Assembly (NCBI GenBank): GCA_903813345.2
Contig: CAIIXF020000158.1
Location: 705-33,475 of the forward strand
DNA from: Owenia fusiformis
Lineage: Eukaryota > Annelida > Polychaeta > Sabellida > Oweniidae
Direction of reading: 5' to 3'
DNA length: 32,771 nt
Shown here: positions 21,089-31,029 of the stretch, in pieces
Position numbering within the stretch: the stretch's first letter is position 1
How the letters are laid out: each line of letters starts with the position of its first letter
The notes under the pieces: generated by a model
What the model was told of the DNA's origin: nothing
Databases searched by the model: none
Seen by the model: only the letters and a program-made list of their open reading frames with translations
Made by a program: the position numbers and the translations under genes

Positions 21089-21588
21089 NNNNNNNNNNNN
21101 NNNNNNNNNNNNNNNNNNNNNNNNNNNNNNNNNNNNNNNNNNNNNNNNNNNNNNNNNNNNNNNNNNNNNNNNNNNNNNNNNNNNNNNNNNNNNNNNNNNN
21201 NNNNNNNNNNNNNNNNNNNNNNNNNNNNNNNNNNNNNNNNNNNNNNNNNNNNNNNNNNNNNNNNNNNNNNNNNNNNNNNNNNNNNNNNNNNNNNNNNNNN
21301 NNNNNNNNNNNNNNNNNNNNNNNNNNNNNNNNNNNNNNNNNNNNNNNNNNNNNNNNNNNNNNNNNNNNNNNNNNNNNNNNNNNNNNNNNNNNNNNNNNNN
21401 NNNNNNNNNNNNNNNNNNNNNNNNNNNNNNNNNNNNNNNNNNNNNNNNNNNNNNNNNNNNNNNNNNNNNNNNNNNNNNNNNNNNNNNNNNNNNNNNNNNN
21501 NNNNNNNNNNNNNNNNNNNNNNNNNNNNNNNNNNNNNNNNNNNNNNNNNNNNNNNNNNNNNNNNNNNNNNNNNNNNNNNNNNNNNNNN
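21089..21588. other. Assembly gap, exactly 500 N
   Basis: The round length suggests a placeholder, so the true distance is unknown. Reading frames drawn across it have no meaning. It removes the 5' part of the Helentron gene. Confidence 0.99.
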
Positions 21589-21589
21589 A

Positions 21590-24500
21590 CAAAAACAACG
21601 TGTTCGCACAGAATATGACATAAACCCTGAGTTTGTAGAAAGTCAGAAACGACATAGCAAGCAAGAGTATTTATCCAAGAGGCAGAACCTAAGTGAATTC
21701 AGCAATGCTCTTCTAAGATTCAGAAACATTATAAGTGATGGTCTGACATATGTATGTACAGTGTGTCAAAAACTTTTGTTCAGACACCAAGTTTTGAAAT
21801 ACAGTCAAGACAAACTGAGTGATTCAAAGAATATAAGAGAAAATGCAGCTAAATGTATTTCTGATACTTATGTGCATAAAAGAAACAATACTTGTCAACC
21901 AAATTGTTCATTATGTAATTCGCCAAAAAGTGAAACTTGGATTTGCCACAATTGTTTGAGATATCTCAGAAAAGGAGAAATGCCATTGACTGCACACTGT
22001 AATAAAATGTCTGTTCCACATGCTCCAGAAGAACTTAAATGTTTAAATGAATTGGAACAACATCTTATAGCATTACGTCTACCATTCATGAAAATTGTAC
22101 ATCTACCTAAAGGAGGTCAATTTGGAATGAAAGGTCCAGTAATAAGTGTAGCAAGTGACATTGTTGAAACTGTAACATCATTACCTCGGCCATTACATGA
22201 TGAAGAACTCATTCAAGTTAAATTGAAGCGTAAACTCCAATATGATGGTCACCATATGTATAAAACAGTATCTATAACAAAAGTTAAGAAAGCACTACTA
22301 TACTTGGCTGACAAGAACCCATTATACCAAACTGTTGCTATATCAGATGACTTCCAAGAATGTGTTCCTGATTATTTACTTGATATTAAAGACAGGAATC
22401 AAATAACACCACTTAATGACAATGAACAATCAGAACATATAACATTTTCTAAATCAATATCAAAAATGAATGAAGATACAGGTGAAGGAAGTAATAAAGA
22501 CAGTGAAGAAATAGCCAATGAAAGTGTAGGTGTATTATTTGATACATGTCTCCAACCAGGAAACATTGGCCAAGAAATGTTAGATTTACATATGGATAGT
22601 ATTTACTCAGTAGCACCGGGTGAAAACAAAAAACCTTTACCAATTTTACAAGAGAAAAATAATGAAGCAATGTCTTTCCCAACATTATTTCCTGATGGTA
22701 CTAATACTTTTTCACAAGCACGAATAAAAGATATTAGACCTGCAAAGTATTTTGGTAATAGATTATTTTCTGCAGATTTGCGTTTCGGCCAAAATTCTCA
22801 ATATATTTTCTATGCTCAGTATACCTCAGAGTTAAAAAAAATTATTGACAATGTTAGTTTCAGTTTGAAAAAAGGCACTCGATCAAAAGCTGATGGTTCA
22901 GAACTTAAACTTGATGATATCTTAAACAGAGAAAAGTGTGAAGCTTTAACCAGAAAAAGTGTTGGATATCATTATCTACAACCGATCAGAGGAACACCAC
23001 CATTTTGGCAAAGAGAACAAATGAACTTATTTGCTATGATAAGACAATTAGGTTCACCGACTTGGTTCTGTTCATTTTCCTGCGCAGATTTACGATGGGA
23101 TGAATTCATTCTAACAATTCTTAATCAGAATAATGACAAACGGTTGCCAACAGAACTATCGAAGACTGAAAAGTGCAATCTTATCCGGGACAATCCTGTG
23201 ACTGTTGCAAGACTGTTTGATTTCCGCTGGACAAGATTTCTCAAAGAAATAATTATGTCACCATCTAACCCAATTGGAAAAGTTAAGGATCTTTGGTGGC
23301 GATATGAATTTCAAATGCGTGGAAGCCCACATGTCCATTGTTTGTTCTGGATAGAAGATGCTCCTACTTATGAAAATGCTTCAAAGTCAGAAGTTGAGGA
23401 ATTTATAGGGAAATATATATCCTGTGAATTACCAGATGAGGTTGATGATCCAGAATTAAACAACATTGTATCTGAAGTACAAACACACAGTAAAAACCAT
23501 TCAAAAAGCTGTAAAAAGAAAGGTACAACCTGCAGATTTAACTTTCCAAAGCCTCCATCATCACGAACATTCATTGCCAGTAATGACGACCCAGAAAACG
23601 ACATGCCTTTGGAAAAAGCTAAAAATATTCTTGTTGCTTTGAAAGCTCAAATTTTGTCTGATGATTGCTCTGGATTATCATTGGACCAAATATTTGAAAA
23701 AGCATGGCCAGGTCTCACACAAGAAGAGTATCAAAAAGCACAGAGTACACTCGCAAAAACAAAACAGGTTATTCTCAAGCGCAATGCAAAAGAAATGTGG
23801 ATCAACAATTATAATGCAGACCTACTCAGAGCTTGGAATGCTAACATGGACATACAGCATCCAGTTGACATATTTGCAGTTGTCGTCTATATCATATCTT
23901 ATGTATCCAAAGGTGAAACTGAAATGAGTAAAAATTTACAAGCTGCATGTGACGAAGCAAAGGAACAGAATGCAAGTGCATCTAAAGCCATGAAAGCAAT
24001 TGGATATAGATATATGAAACATAGGGAAATAAGTGTGCAAGAAGCTGTGTACAGGGGAAGCAATATGAAAATAAAGCAAGCTTCGAGAACAGTTGTTTTT
24101 TTGCCTGTAGGAAATAATCCAATAAGAATGTCCTTACCATTAAAAATATTGCGAATGAAAAAAACAGACAAATTGTTTCTATCGAATATCATTGACAAGT
24201 ACTTGGGAAGACCAACCACTAATGATTTTAACAGCATGTGTTTAGCAGAATTTGCCTCTAAGTATTTGCTGTTGAACACTCAAAAGAAAACCCTGGAAAC
24301 TGAAGATGGTGATGATCAGAATGAAATTTTAGATATTGACACTGGAGAAAAAACAAATGAAAATGATGAATGTAAAATAATGAAACTCCAAGGTGAATTG
24401 GGATACATACAAAAGAGAACCAAACACTATGCTATTGTTCGTTATCCAAACTTTTCTAGAGAAAATAACTCTGAAGAATACTTCCATAGTATGCTACAAT

Positions 24501-27055
24501 TATTCATGCCATACAGGAATGAGAATGAGTTCAAACCAAATCAATGTGATTCGTATGAAAACTACCTTAGATCGTCAATATTACATAACAATAAAATGGT
24601 AAAAATAAGTGATATTGTTGACAAAAACAAATCCATTTATGACATAACTGGTGAAAAATTGTCTGATGCTGTAGATAAACTCAATAATGAAGGAACATAC
24701 GATGACGCATGGGCCAAAATAGCACCAGAACAAGAGCTTAATCGCCATGAAAGCATACTTGATAAGGAACCTGATGAAATGATAGATGTGGCAGAAGGAG
24801 ATATACCAGAGATAGATTATATTGAGAAAAAGGACAAGGTAAAAAGTGCCACATGTCTGGTAGAATTACAAACAAGTACTCATAGCACATCCGATATTAT
24901 GCCATTGTTAAGACAATTGAATTCAAAACAAAAGCAGATTTATTATATTGTTCGAAAATGGTGTTTAGAAAAAGCTAAATGCTGTTCAGAAGAATGCCTG
25001 GGAAAAAATCCTGATCCATTGTTTTTACATATATCTGGATGTGCAGGAACTGGAAAGAGCCATTTGATCAAATGTATACATTATACATCAACAAGAATAT
25101 TTCAAATTTATGGTGATCAAAAATTAAAAAATGCGATTTCAACTTTATTGACTGCACCTACAGGAACATCAGCATTTAATATCCATGGAAATACAGTCCA
25201 TAGTGCTTTTCATATAGTAACAAAGAATAAGTCAAAAAGAGATGGAAAAGATGGTCATTTTAAGTATATACCTTTAACAGAGCAACTGATGGCAAAAGTT
25301 AGAGTACAACTTGAGAATCTACAAAACTTGGTTATTGATGAAATATCAATGGTATCAATTGAGTTATTGAAGTACGTAGATGGTCGTTTGGGTCAAATTA
25401 AAAGAACTGATGATAAATTTGGTAATACATCCATCTTAGCTTTTGGAGACTTTATGCAGTTACCACCAGTTATACAAAAGATACTCCTTAAGGAATACCC
25501 TCATATATTTAATCCATTCGATTTATTTAAGAAAATTGAATTAACTGAAATTATGCGCCAAAAGGATGACATTGAGTACGCTGAAGTTTTAAGACGAATA
25601 AGAGTCTTAAAGAAAACAGAAAAACTGAGTGAGAAGGATGACCAATTTTTTAGAAACATTGCACAAAAGAAACCACCAGCAAATTGTTTGAGGGCCTATT
25701 CAACAAGAAAACTTAGAGATGAATACAATACATCACGACTCCAAGAGCTTTGTAAAGCAAATAATAAAGTGATACATCATATAAAAGCTGAAGACTACTT
25801 TAAAAGAAATGGACAAACTTGGGAAAAAACTGATAGAGCTCCCCGATCTTTATCCGAAACATTTGATCCAGAAATAACTCTGTGCGAAGGGGCAAATGTT
25901 CTGTTGATTAAAAATGTAGCAGTAGCTGATGGCCTTGTGAATGGAGTGTTTGGAATTGTCACACATATTGAATACAAAAACCCACAGGACAACATGCCTC
26001 AAGCTGTGTGGGTAAAGTTTAATGATTCAAGAGTAGGACAAAAATACAAATATGAGCATCCTTCAAGTAAATATCCTGAATCAATTCGAATAGAACCAGC
26101 TGAAGATCAAGTAGGGCAGTTTTTAAGACGCCAAATTCCACTTATATTATCATACGCTTGCACTATTCATAAACTTCAAGGTGCAACTTGTCAAGAATTG
26201 ACAGTGTCAATGAAAGGTATGTTTAAAGGTGGGATGGCATATGTAGCATTTAGTAGAGTAACTTCAGCCAAAGGACTCTATATCCTTGATTACGACCCTG
26301 GCTTAATTTATTGCGATGCAGACATGATAGCTAATCTTGATAGAATGCCTATGTATGACATCCAACCAAATCCCAAGCCTAATACAAATGACCTAACAAT
26401 TGCATTCCACAACATACAAGGTTTGGTTGCACATATTGAGGATGCTAAGGTGAACACTGAGTTGCTGTCAAGTGATATAATTTGCTTATGTGAAACTTGG
26501 CTATATAGAGATGACACAAGTCCAGTATTATTCTTACCACATTTTGAGAAGCCTTATATAAAGAATAGAACAAACATATCCACACACAATGGAGGTATAG
26601 CAATTTACCATAACAATGAGACATACCATGTAAATATTGAAAGTGTAATTGAAAAAACTGAGCCTGAAATTGAACATGTAGTTACATATGTGGAAAATTT
26701 AGGTGTTGTAACAATCTACAAACAACCAACATGCAATGTTTCTGAATTTGTTTGTGCACTTGAAAATCTCATTCATTGTGTAACACAAAGGACTAAAAGA
26801 ATCATTTTAATTGGTGATTTCAATGAAGATCTCCATAATGACAAGCCACATCCTATACATCACAATCTAGTGGTCATAAACAGTTTTTCTCAACTGATAT
26901 GTGAATCAACTACAGAGAAGTTGACATGCATTGACCATGTTTATGTAAAGGGTATACGTCCTAGCAAATTGAAAGCTTTTGTGGAACCTACTTATTATAG
27001 TTATCATGAAATGCTGAAGGTTATTGTGTTAAATGAAAAAGAGAATTGGGATTAG
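21590..27055 (+). CDS. Helentron (Helitron2) Rep-helicase-endonuclease, 5' end lost in gap
   Basis: This is a rolling-circle transposase, at least 1,821 codons without a stop. The frame is open from the gap edge, through TYVCTVCQKLLF, so the GTG at 21761 is not the start; residues below count from it as 1. Zinc-finger-like cysteines lie at 49, 52, 62 and 65, and FPTLFPDG at 306-313. The Rep nuclease has WFCSFSCADLRW (435-446), the HUH histidines H524 and H526 (GSPHVH), and the paired tyrosines Y710 and Y714 (YIISY). The Pif1-type SF1 helicase has GCAGTGKSH (1093-1101), VIDEIS (1191-1196), GDFMQLPP (1229-1236), IHKLQG (1469-1474) and AFSR (1496-1499). A C-terminal AP-like endonuclease starts near 1543 with HNIQGL, CETW, GDFN (1685-1688) and DH (1725-1726). 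That Rep-Hel-EN order defines Helentrons. The usual SDH motif is SYH (1747-1749). An AATAAA lies at about 27267. Confidence 0.93.
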   Translation, partial: QKQRVRTEYDINPEFVESQKRHSKQEYLSKRQNLSEFSNALLRFRNIISDGLTYVCTVCQKLLFRHQVLKYSQDKLSDSKNIRENAAKCISDTYVHKRNNTCQPNCSLCNSPKSETWICHNCLRYLRKGEMPLTAHCNKMSVPHAPEELKCLNELEQHLIALRLPFMKIVHLPKGGQFGMKGPVISVASDIVETVTSLPRPLHDEELIQVKLKRKLQYDGHHMYKTVSITKVKKALLYLADKNPLYQTVAISDDFQECVPDYLLDIKDRNQITPLNDNEQSEHITFSKSISKMNEDTGEGSNKDSEEIANESVGVLFDTCLQPGNIGQEMLDLHMDSIYSVAPGENKKPLPILQEKNNEAMSFPTLFPDGTNTFSQARIKDIRPAKYFGNRLFSADLRFGQNSQYIFYAQYTSELKKIIDNVSFSLKKGTRSKADGSELKLDDILNREKCEALTRKSVGYHYLQPIRGTPPFWQREQMNLFAMIRQLGSPTWFCSFSCADLRWDEFILTILNQNNDKRLPTELSKTEKCNLIRDNPVTVARLFDFRWTRFLKEIIMSPSNPIGKVKDLWWRYEFQMRGSPHVHCLFWIEDAPTYENASKSEVEEFIGKYISCELPDEVDDPELNNIVSEVQTHSKNHSKSCKKKGTTCRFNFPKPPSSRTFIASNDDPENDMPLEKAKNILVALKAQILSDDCSGLSLDQIFEKAWPGLTQEEYQKAQSTLAKTKQVILKRNAKEMWINNYNADLLRAWNANMDIQHPVDIFAVVVYIISYVSKGETEMSKNLQAACDEAKEQNASASKAMKAIGYRYMKHREISVQEAVYRGSNMKIKQASRTVVFLPVGNNPIRMSLPLKILRMKKTDKLFLSNIIDKYLGRPTTNDFNSMCLAEFASKYLLLNTQKKTLETEDGDDQNEILDIDTGEKTNENDECKIMKLQGELGYIQKRTKHYAIVRYPNFSRENNSEEYFHSMLQLFMPYRNENEFKPNQCDSYENYLRSSILHNNKMVKISDIVDKNKSIYDITGEKLSDAVDKLNNEGTYDDAWAKIAPEQELNRHESILDKEPDEMIDVAEGDIPEIDYIEKKDKVKSATCLVELQTSTHSTSDIMPLLRQLNSKQKQIYYIVRKWCLEKAKCCSEECLGKNPDPLFLHISGCAGTGKSHLIKCIHYTSTRIFQIYGDQKLKNAISTLLTAPTGTSAFNIHGNTVHSAFHIVTKNKSKRDGKDGHFKYIPLTEQLMAKVRVQLENLQNLVIDEISMVSIELLKYVDGRLGQIKRTDDKFGNTSILAFGDFMQLPPVIQKILLKEYPHIFNPFDLFKKIELTEIMRQKDDIEYAEVLRRIRVLKKTEKLSEKDDQFFRNIAQKKPPANCLRAYSTRKLRDEYNTSRLQELCKANNKVIHHIKAEDYFKRNGQTWEKTDRAPRSLSETFDPEITLCEGANVLLIKNVAVADGLVNGVFGIVTHIEYKNPQDNMPQAVWVKFNDSRVGQKYKYEHPSSKYPESIRIEPAEDQVGQFLRRQIPLILSYACTIHKLQGATCQELTVSMKGMFKGGMAYVAFSRVTSAKGLYILDYDPGLIYCDADMIANLDRMPMYDIQPNPKPNTNDLTIAFHNIQGLVAHIEDAKVNTELLSSDIICLCETWLYRDDTSPVLFLPHFEKPYIKNRTNISTHNGGIAIYHNNETYHVNIESVIEKTEPEIEHVVTYVENLGVVTIYKQPTCNVSEFVCALENLIHCVTQRTKRIILIGDFNEDLHNDKPHPIHHNLVVINSFSQLICESTTEKLTCIDHVYVKGIRPSKLKAFVEPTYYSYHEMLKVIVLNEKENWD

Positions 27056-27087
27056 TGGTAGTTATTATCACATACCTTAGCTGAACA

Positions 27088-27250
27088 CTTAAGACTAAGA
27101 TAATTGTTTTTACTGGTGAATTCGATGAAGATATCGATAATGACCATCATCCTCTTGATCACAATAGTGTATGATTTCAAGAGACAATGCTCTCATCAAA
27201 TGTGAGAATACTTGACTTCAGATATCAATTACTATGTACAGCAGTCCGTT
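27088..27250 (+). pseudogene. Degraded second copy of the Helentron endonuclease 3' region
   Basis: About 33 bp after the stop codon, the sequence again resembles the endonuclease-coding DNA. One frame (27100-27171) reads IIVFTGEFDEDIDNDHHP and ends at LDHNSV-stop, against IILIGDFNEDLHNDKPHP and IHHNLV in the intact protein. After a frame change, LTSDINYYVQ at about 27211-27240 matches LTCIDHVYVK. The GDFN motif has become GEFD. Similarity is visible at DNA level for about 150 bp. It is either a leftover from an older tandem Helentron end or a local duplication. It is not translatable. Confidence 0.75.
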
Positions 27251-30200
27251 AAGCCAACAATATATGAATAAAGATAGTACAATGGTATACTGCTTGACGT
27301 CATCAGTGACATAGAAACAAATTGTCAAATTGCAGAATCAATCACTAAGTAAGACAATTAAACAGACTATTTAACAAAATGTGCAAATTAGAAAAAATGT
27401 ATAAACAAACAACTTACCAATGATAGACATATAAATAGTGCATTGATATACAGTGTTACCTCATTATTAACACTTGACAGTAGAATCAATCACTAAGTAA
27501 AATTATAAAACACTCCATTTAGCCAACTTTGGAAATTAAACATAGTATTAAGATACACATTACCAAGGACAGACATATATATAGTGCCTTGATATACTGC
27601 AAGATATCATATGTTTCATATAAACAACTAACTGCAGAATCAATCACTACTTAAAATAAAATAAAATGATAAAACATTCCATTAAGCCAACTTTGGAAAT
27701 TTGGAGAATACTTGACTTCAGATATCAATTACTATGTACAGCTGTCCGTTTAGCCAACAATATATGAATAAAGATAGTACAATGGTATACTGCTTGACGT
27801 CATCAGTGACATAGAAACAAATTGTCAAATTGCAGACTCAATCACTAAGTAAAACAATTAAACAGACTATTTAACCAACTATGGAAATTAGAAAAAATGT
27901 ATAAACAAACAACTTACCAATGATAGACATATAAATAGTGCATTGATATACAGTGTTACCTCATTATTAACACTTGATTGCAGAAGCAATCACTAAGTAA
28001 AATGATAAAACACTCCATTGGAAATTAAACATAGTATTAAGATACACATTACCAAGAACAGACATATATATAGTGCCTTGATATACTGCAAGATATCATA
28101 TGTTTCATATAAACAACTGACTGCAGAATCAATCACTACATAAAATGATAAAACATTCCATTTAGCCAACTTTGGAAATTAAACATTGTATTAACATACA
28201 TATTACCAACGACAGACATATATATATATAGTGCCCTGATATACTGCAAGATTAAATTTGTTTCATATAAACAACCGATTGCAGAATCAATTACTAAGTG
28301 AAATGATAAAACACTCAATTTAGCCAACTTTGGAAATTAAACATTGTATTAAGATACACATTACCAATGACAGACATACATTTATAGTGCCCTGATATAC
28401 TGCAAGATAGCATTTGTTTCATATAAACAATTGACTGCAGAATCAATCACTACAAAAAATGATATAACACTCCATTTAGCCAACTTTGGAAATTAAACAT
28501 TGTATTAACATACATATTACCAATAACAGACATATACAAGTGCCCTGATATACTGCAAGATAAAATTTGTTTCATTTAAACAACTGACTGCAGAATCAAT
28601 CACTACATAAAATGATGAAACACTCCATTTAGCCAACTTTGGAAATTAAACATTGTATTAACATACATATTACCAATGACAGACATATATATAGTGCCCT
28701 GATATACTGCAAGATAAAATTTGTTTCATATAAATAACTGACTGCAGAATCAATCACTACATAAAATGATAAAACACTCCATTTAGCCAACTTTGGAAAT
28801 TTAACATTGTATTAAGATACACATTACCAATGACAGACATACATATATAGTGCCCTGATATACTGCAAGGTAGAATTTGTTTCATATGAACAACTGACTG
28901 CAAAATCAATCTCTACAAAAAATGATATAACACTCCATTTAGCCAACTTTGGAAATTAAACATTGTATTAACATATTACCAATAACAGACATATATATAG
29001 TGCCCTGATATACTGCAAGATAAAATTTGTTTCATTTAAACAACTGACTGCAGAATCAATCACTACATAAAATGATAAAACACTCCATTTAGCCAACTTT
29101 GGAAATTAAACATTGTATTAACATACATATTACCAATGACAGACATATATATAGTGCCCTGATATACTGCAACATAAAATGTGTTTCATATAAACAACTG
29201 ACTGCAGAATCAATCACTAAGTGAAATGATAAAACACTCCATTTGGCAAACTTTGGAAATTAAACATTGTATTAAGATACACATTACCAATACAGACATA
29301 TATAAAGTGCCCTGATATACTGCACGATACAATTTGTTTCATATAAACAACTGACTGCAGAATCAAGCATTAAGTAAAATGATAAAACACTCCATTTAGC
29401 CAACTTTGGAGATTAAACATTGTATTAACATACATATTTCCAATGACAGACATATATATAGTGCCCTGATATACTGCAAGATAAAATTTGTTTCATATAA
29501 ACAACTGACTGCAGAATCAATCACTACACAAAATGATAAAACACTCCATTTAGCCAACTTTGGAAATTAAACATTGTATTAACATACATAATACCAATGA
29601 CAGACATATATATAGTGCCCTGATATACTGCAAGATTAAATTTGTTTCATATAAACAACTGACTGCAGAGTCAATCACTAAGTGAAATGATAAAACTCCA
29701 TTTAGCCAACTTTGGAGATTAAACATTGTATTAACATACATATTAGCTATGACAGACATATATATAGTGCCCTGATATACTGCAAGATAAAATGTGTTTG
29801 ATATAAACAACTGACTGCAGAATCAGTCACTAAGTAAAATGATAAAACACTCCATTTAGCCAACTTTGGACATAAAACATTTATTAAGATATACATTACC
29901 AATGACAGACATATATATAGTACTCTGATATACTGCAAGATAAAATTTGTTTCATATAAACACCTGACTACAGAATCAATCACTAAGTAAAATGACAAAG
30001 CAGCCAATTTATCCATATTTGGAAATGAAACATTGTATTAACATACACATAATCAATGACAGATATATATATAGTGCCCTGATATACTGCAAGATAAAAT
30101 GTGTTTCATATAAACAACTAACTGCAGAATCAGTAACTAAGTAAAATGATAAAACACTCCATTACCAAGGAGAGACAAATAAAAAGTGGGCTGATATTAG

Positions 30201-30660
30201 ACAGAAATAACTGACATGACTGCAGGATCAGTCACTATGTTGAACACTGATAAATATGCAATGACATACTGCGCAAAACTTGATGTGTAACATAGAAACA
30301 CTTTACTGGTTAATTACTAAGTAAAAAACAGTTGTTTACCCAACTTTGATACTTAACAATGTGTCAACATACACATTACCGATGATAGACATATAAATAT
30401 GAAACTAGTGTACTGCTTGACATCATTTGTAATATAAAACAATTGATCATAGAATTAATCACTAAGTAAAACAATATATAAACAGACAACTTACCCATAA
30501 AAGACATATAAATAGTGCATTGGTACACTGCTTGTCATTACCTGTCACAAAAACACTTGATTGCAGAATCAGGTACTATGTGAAACATTAGAAGTGTTTA
30601 TTTAACCAATTTTAGAAATTGAACAATGTGAACATAAAATAGTGTACTTATATACTGTTT
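27206..30660. repeat. Satellite-like array 1, roughly 20 units of 150-156 bp
   Basis: The consensus blocks are CCATTTAGCCAACTTTGGAA, ATTAAACATTGTATTAACAT, ACCAATGACAGACATATATA, GTGCCCTGATATACTGCAAG, TTGTTTCATATAAACAACTG and CTGCAGAATCAATCACTA. Sample spacings are 154, 156, 150 and 154 bp. Central units (about 28140-30140) are very similar, while those at both edges are diverged and include a 510-bp higher-order duplication (27206-27715 repeated from 27716). Small frames of 60-90 residues inside it are by-products. The unit length falls in the range of tandem monomers known from bivalve HINE elements; sequence homology was not tested. Confidence 0.9.
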
Positions 30661-31029
30661 GACATCACAGAAAGAATGTATGACACCATATGTTACATAG
30701 TCAATTTAGCCAACTGTGGATATTATACAATATATTAACATATAACTTACTAATAATTGTATATTTTTCCAACTTTGGAAATTAAACAATGCATAATCTG
30801 TTGGCCAAGCCAATGTCAAGTTATATCATGCTCATTCTTCTATATTTTTATAAAGATTACATTAACAAAATGCAACAACAACCGAAGTATAATGCAAATA
30901 TAAAAGAGATGATATTGATATTCAATCACTAAAGGAAACAATAAAATAATCCATGCCATGTTCAGTGATGGGATTACCAATTGTCATTTGTATTTAATTG
31001 CAGACTTTATATAATATTATAGTAACTCT
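30661..31029. other. Junction between the two satellite-like arrays
   Basis: Mostly AT-rich sequence with decayed traces of array 1 at its left (CCAACTTTGGAAATTAAAC near 30768). No gene is seen. Confidence 0.6.

Noticed and set aside
21013-21664. Reading frames running through the N block
   Set aside because: The gap is an arbitrary 500 N, so any frame across it is meaningless. Only the frame continuous with the Helentron on its right side is supported.
21761-21763. GTG as the start codon of the Helentron protein
   Set aside because: The frame continues upstream to the gap with family-like residues, and GTG starts are not expected in animal nuclear genes.
28136-30016. Minus-strand frames of 63-89 residues
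   Set aside because: By-products of the 150-156-bp array, repeated with each unit and broken at random.
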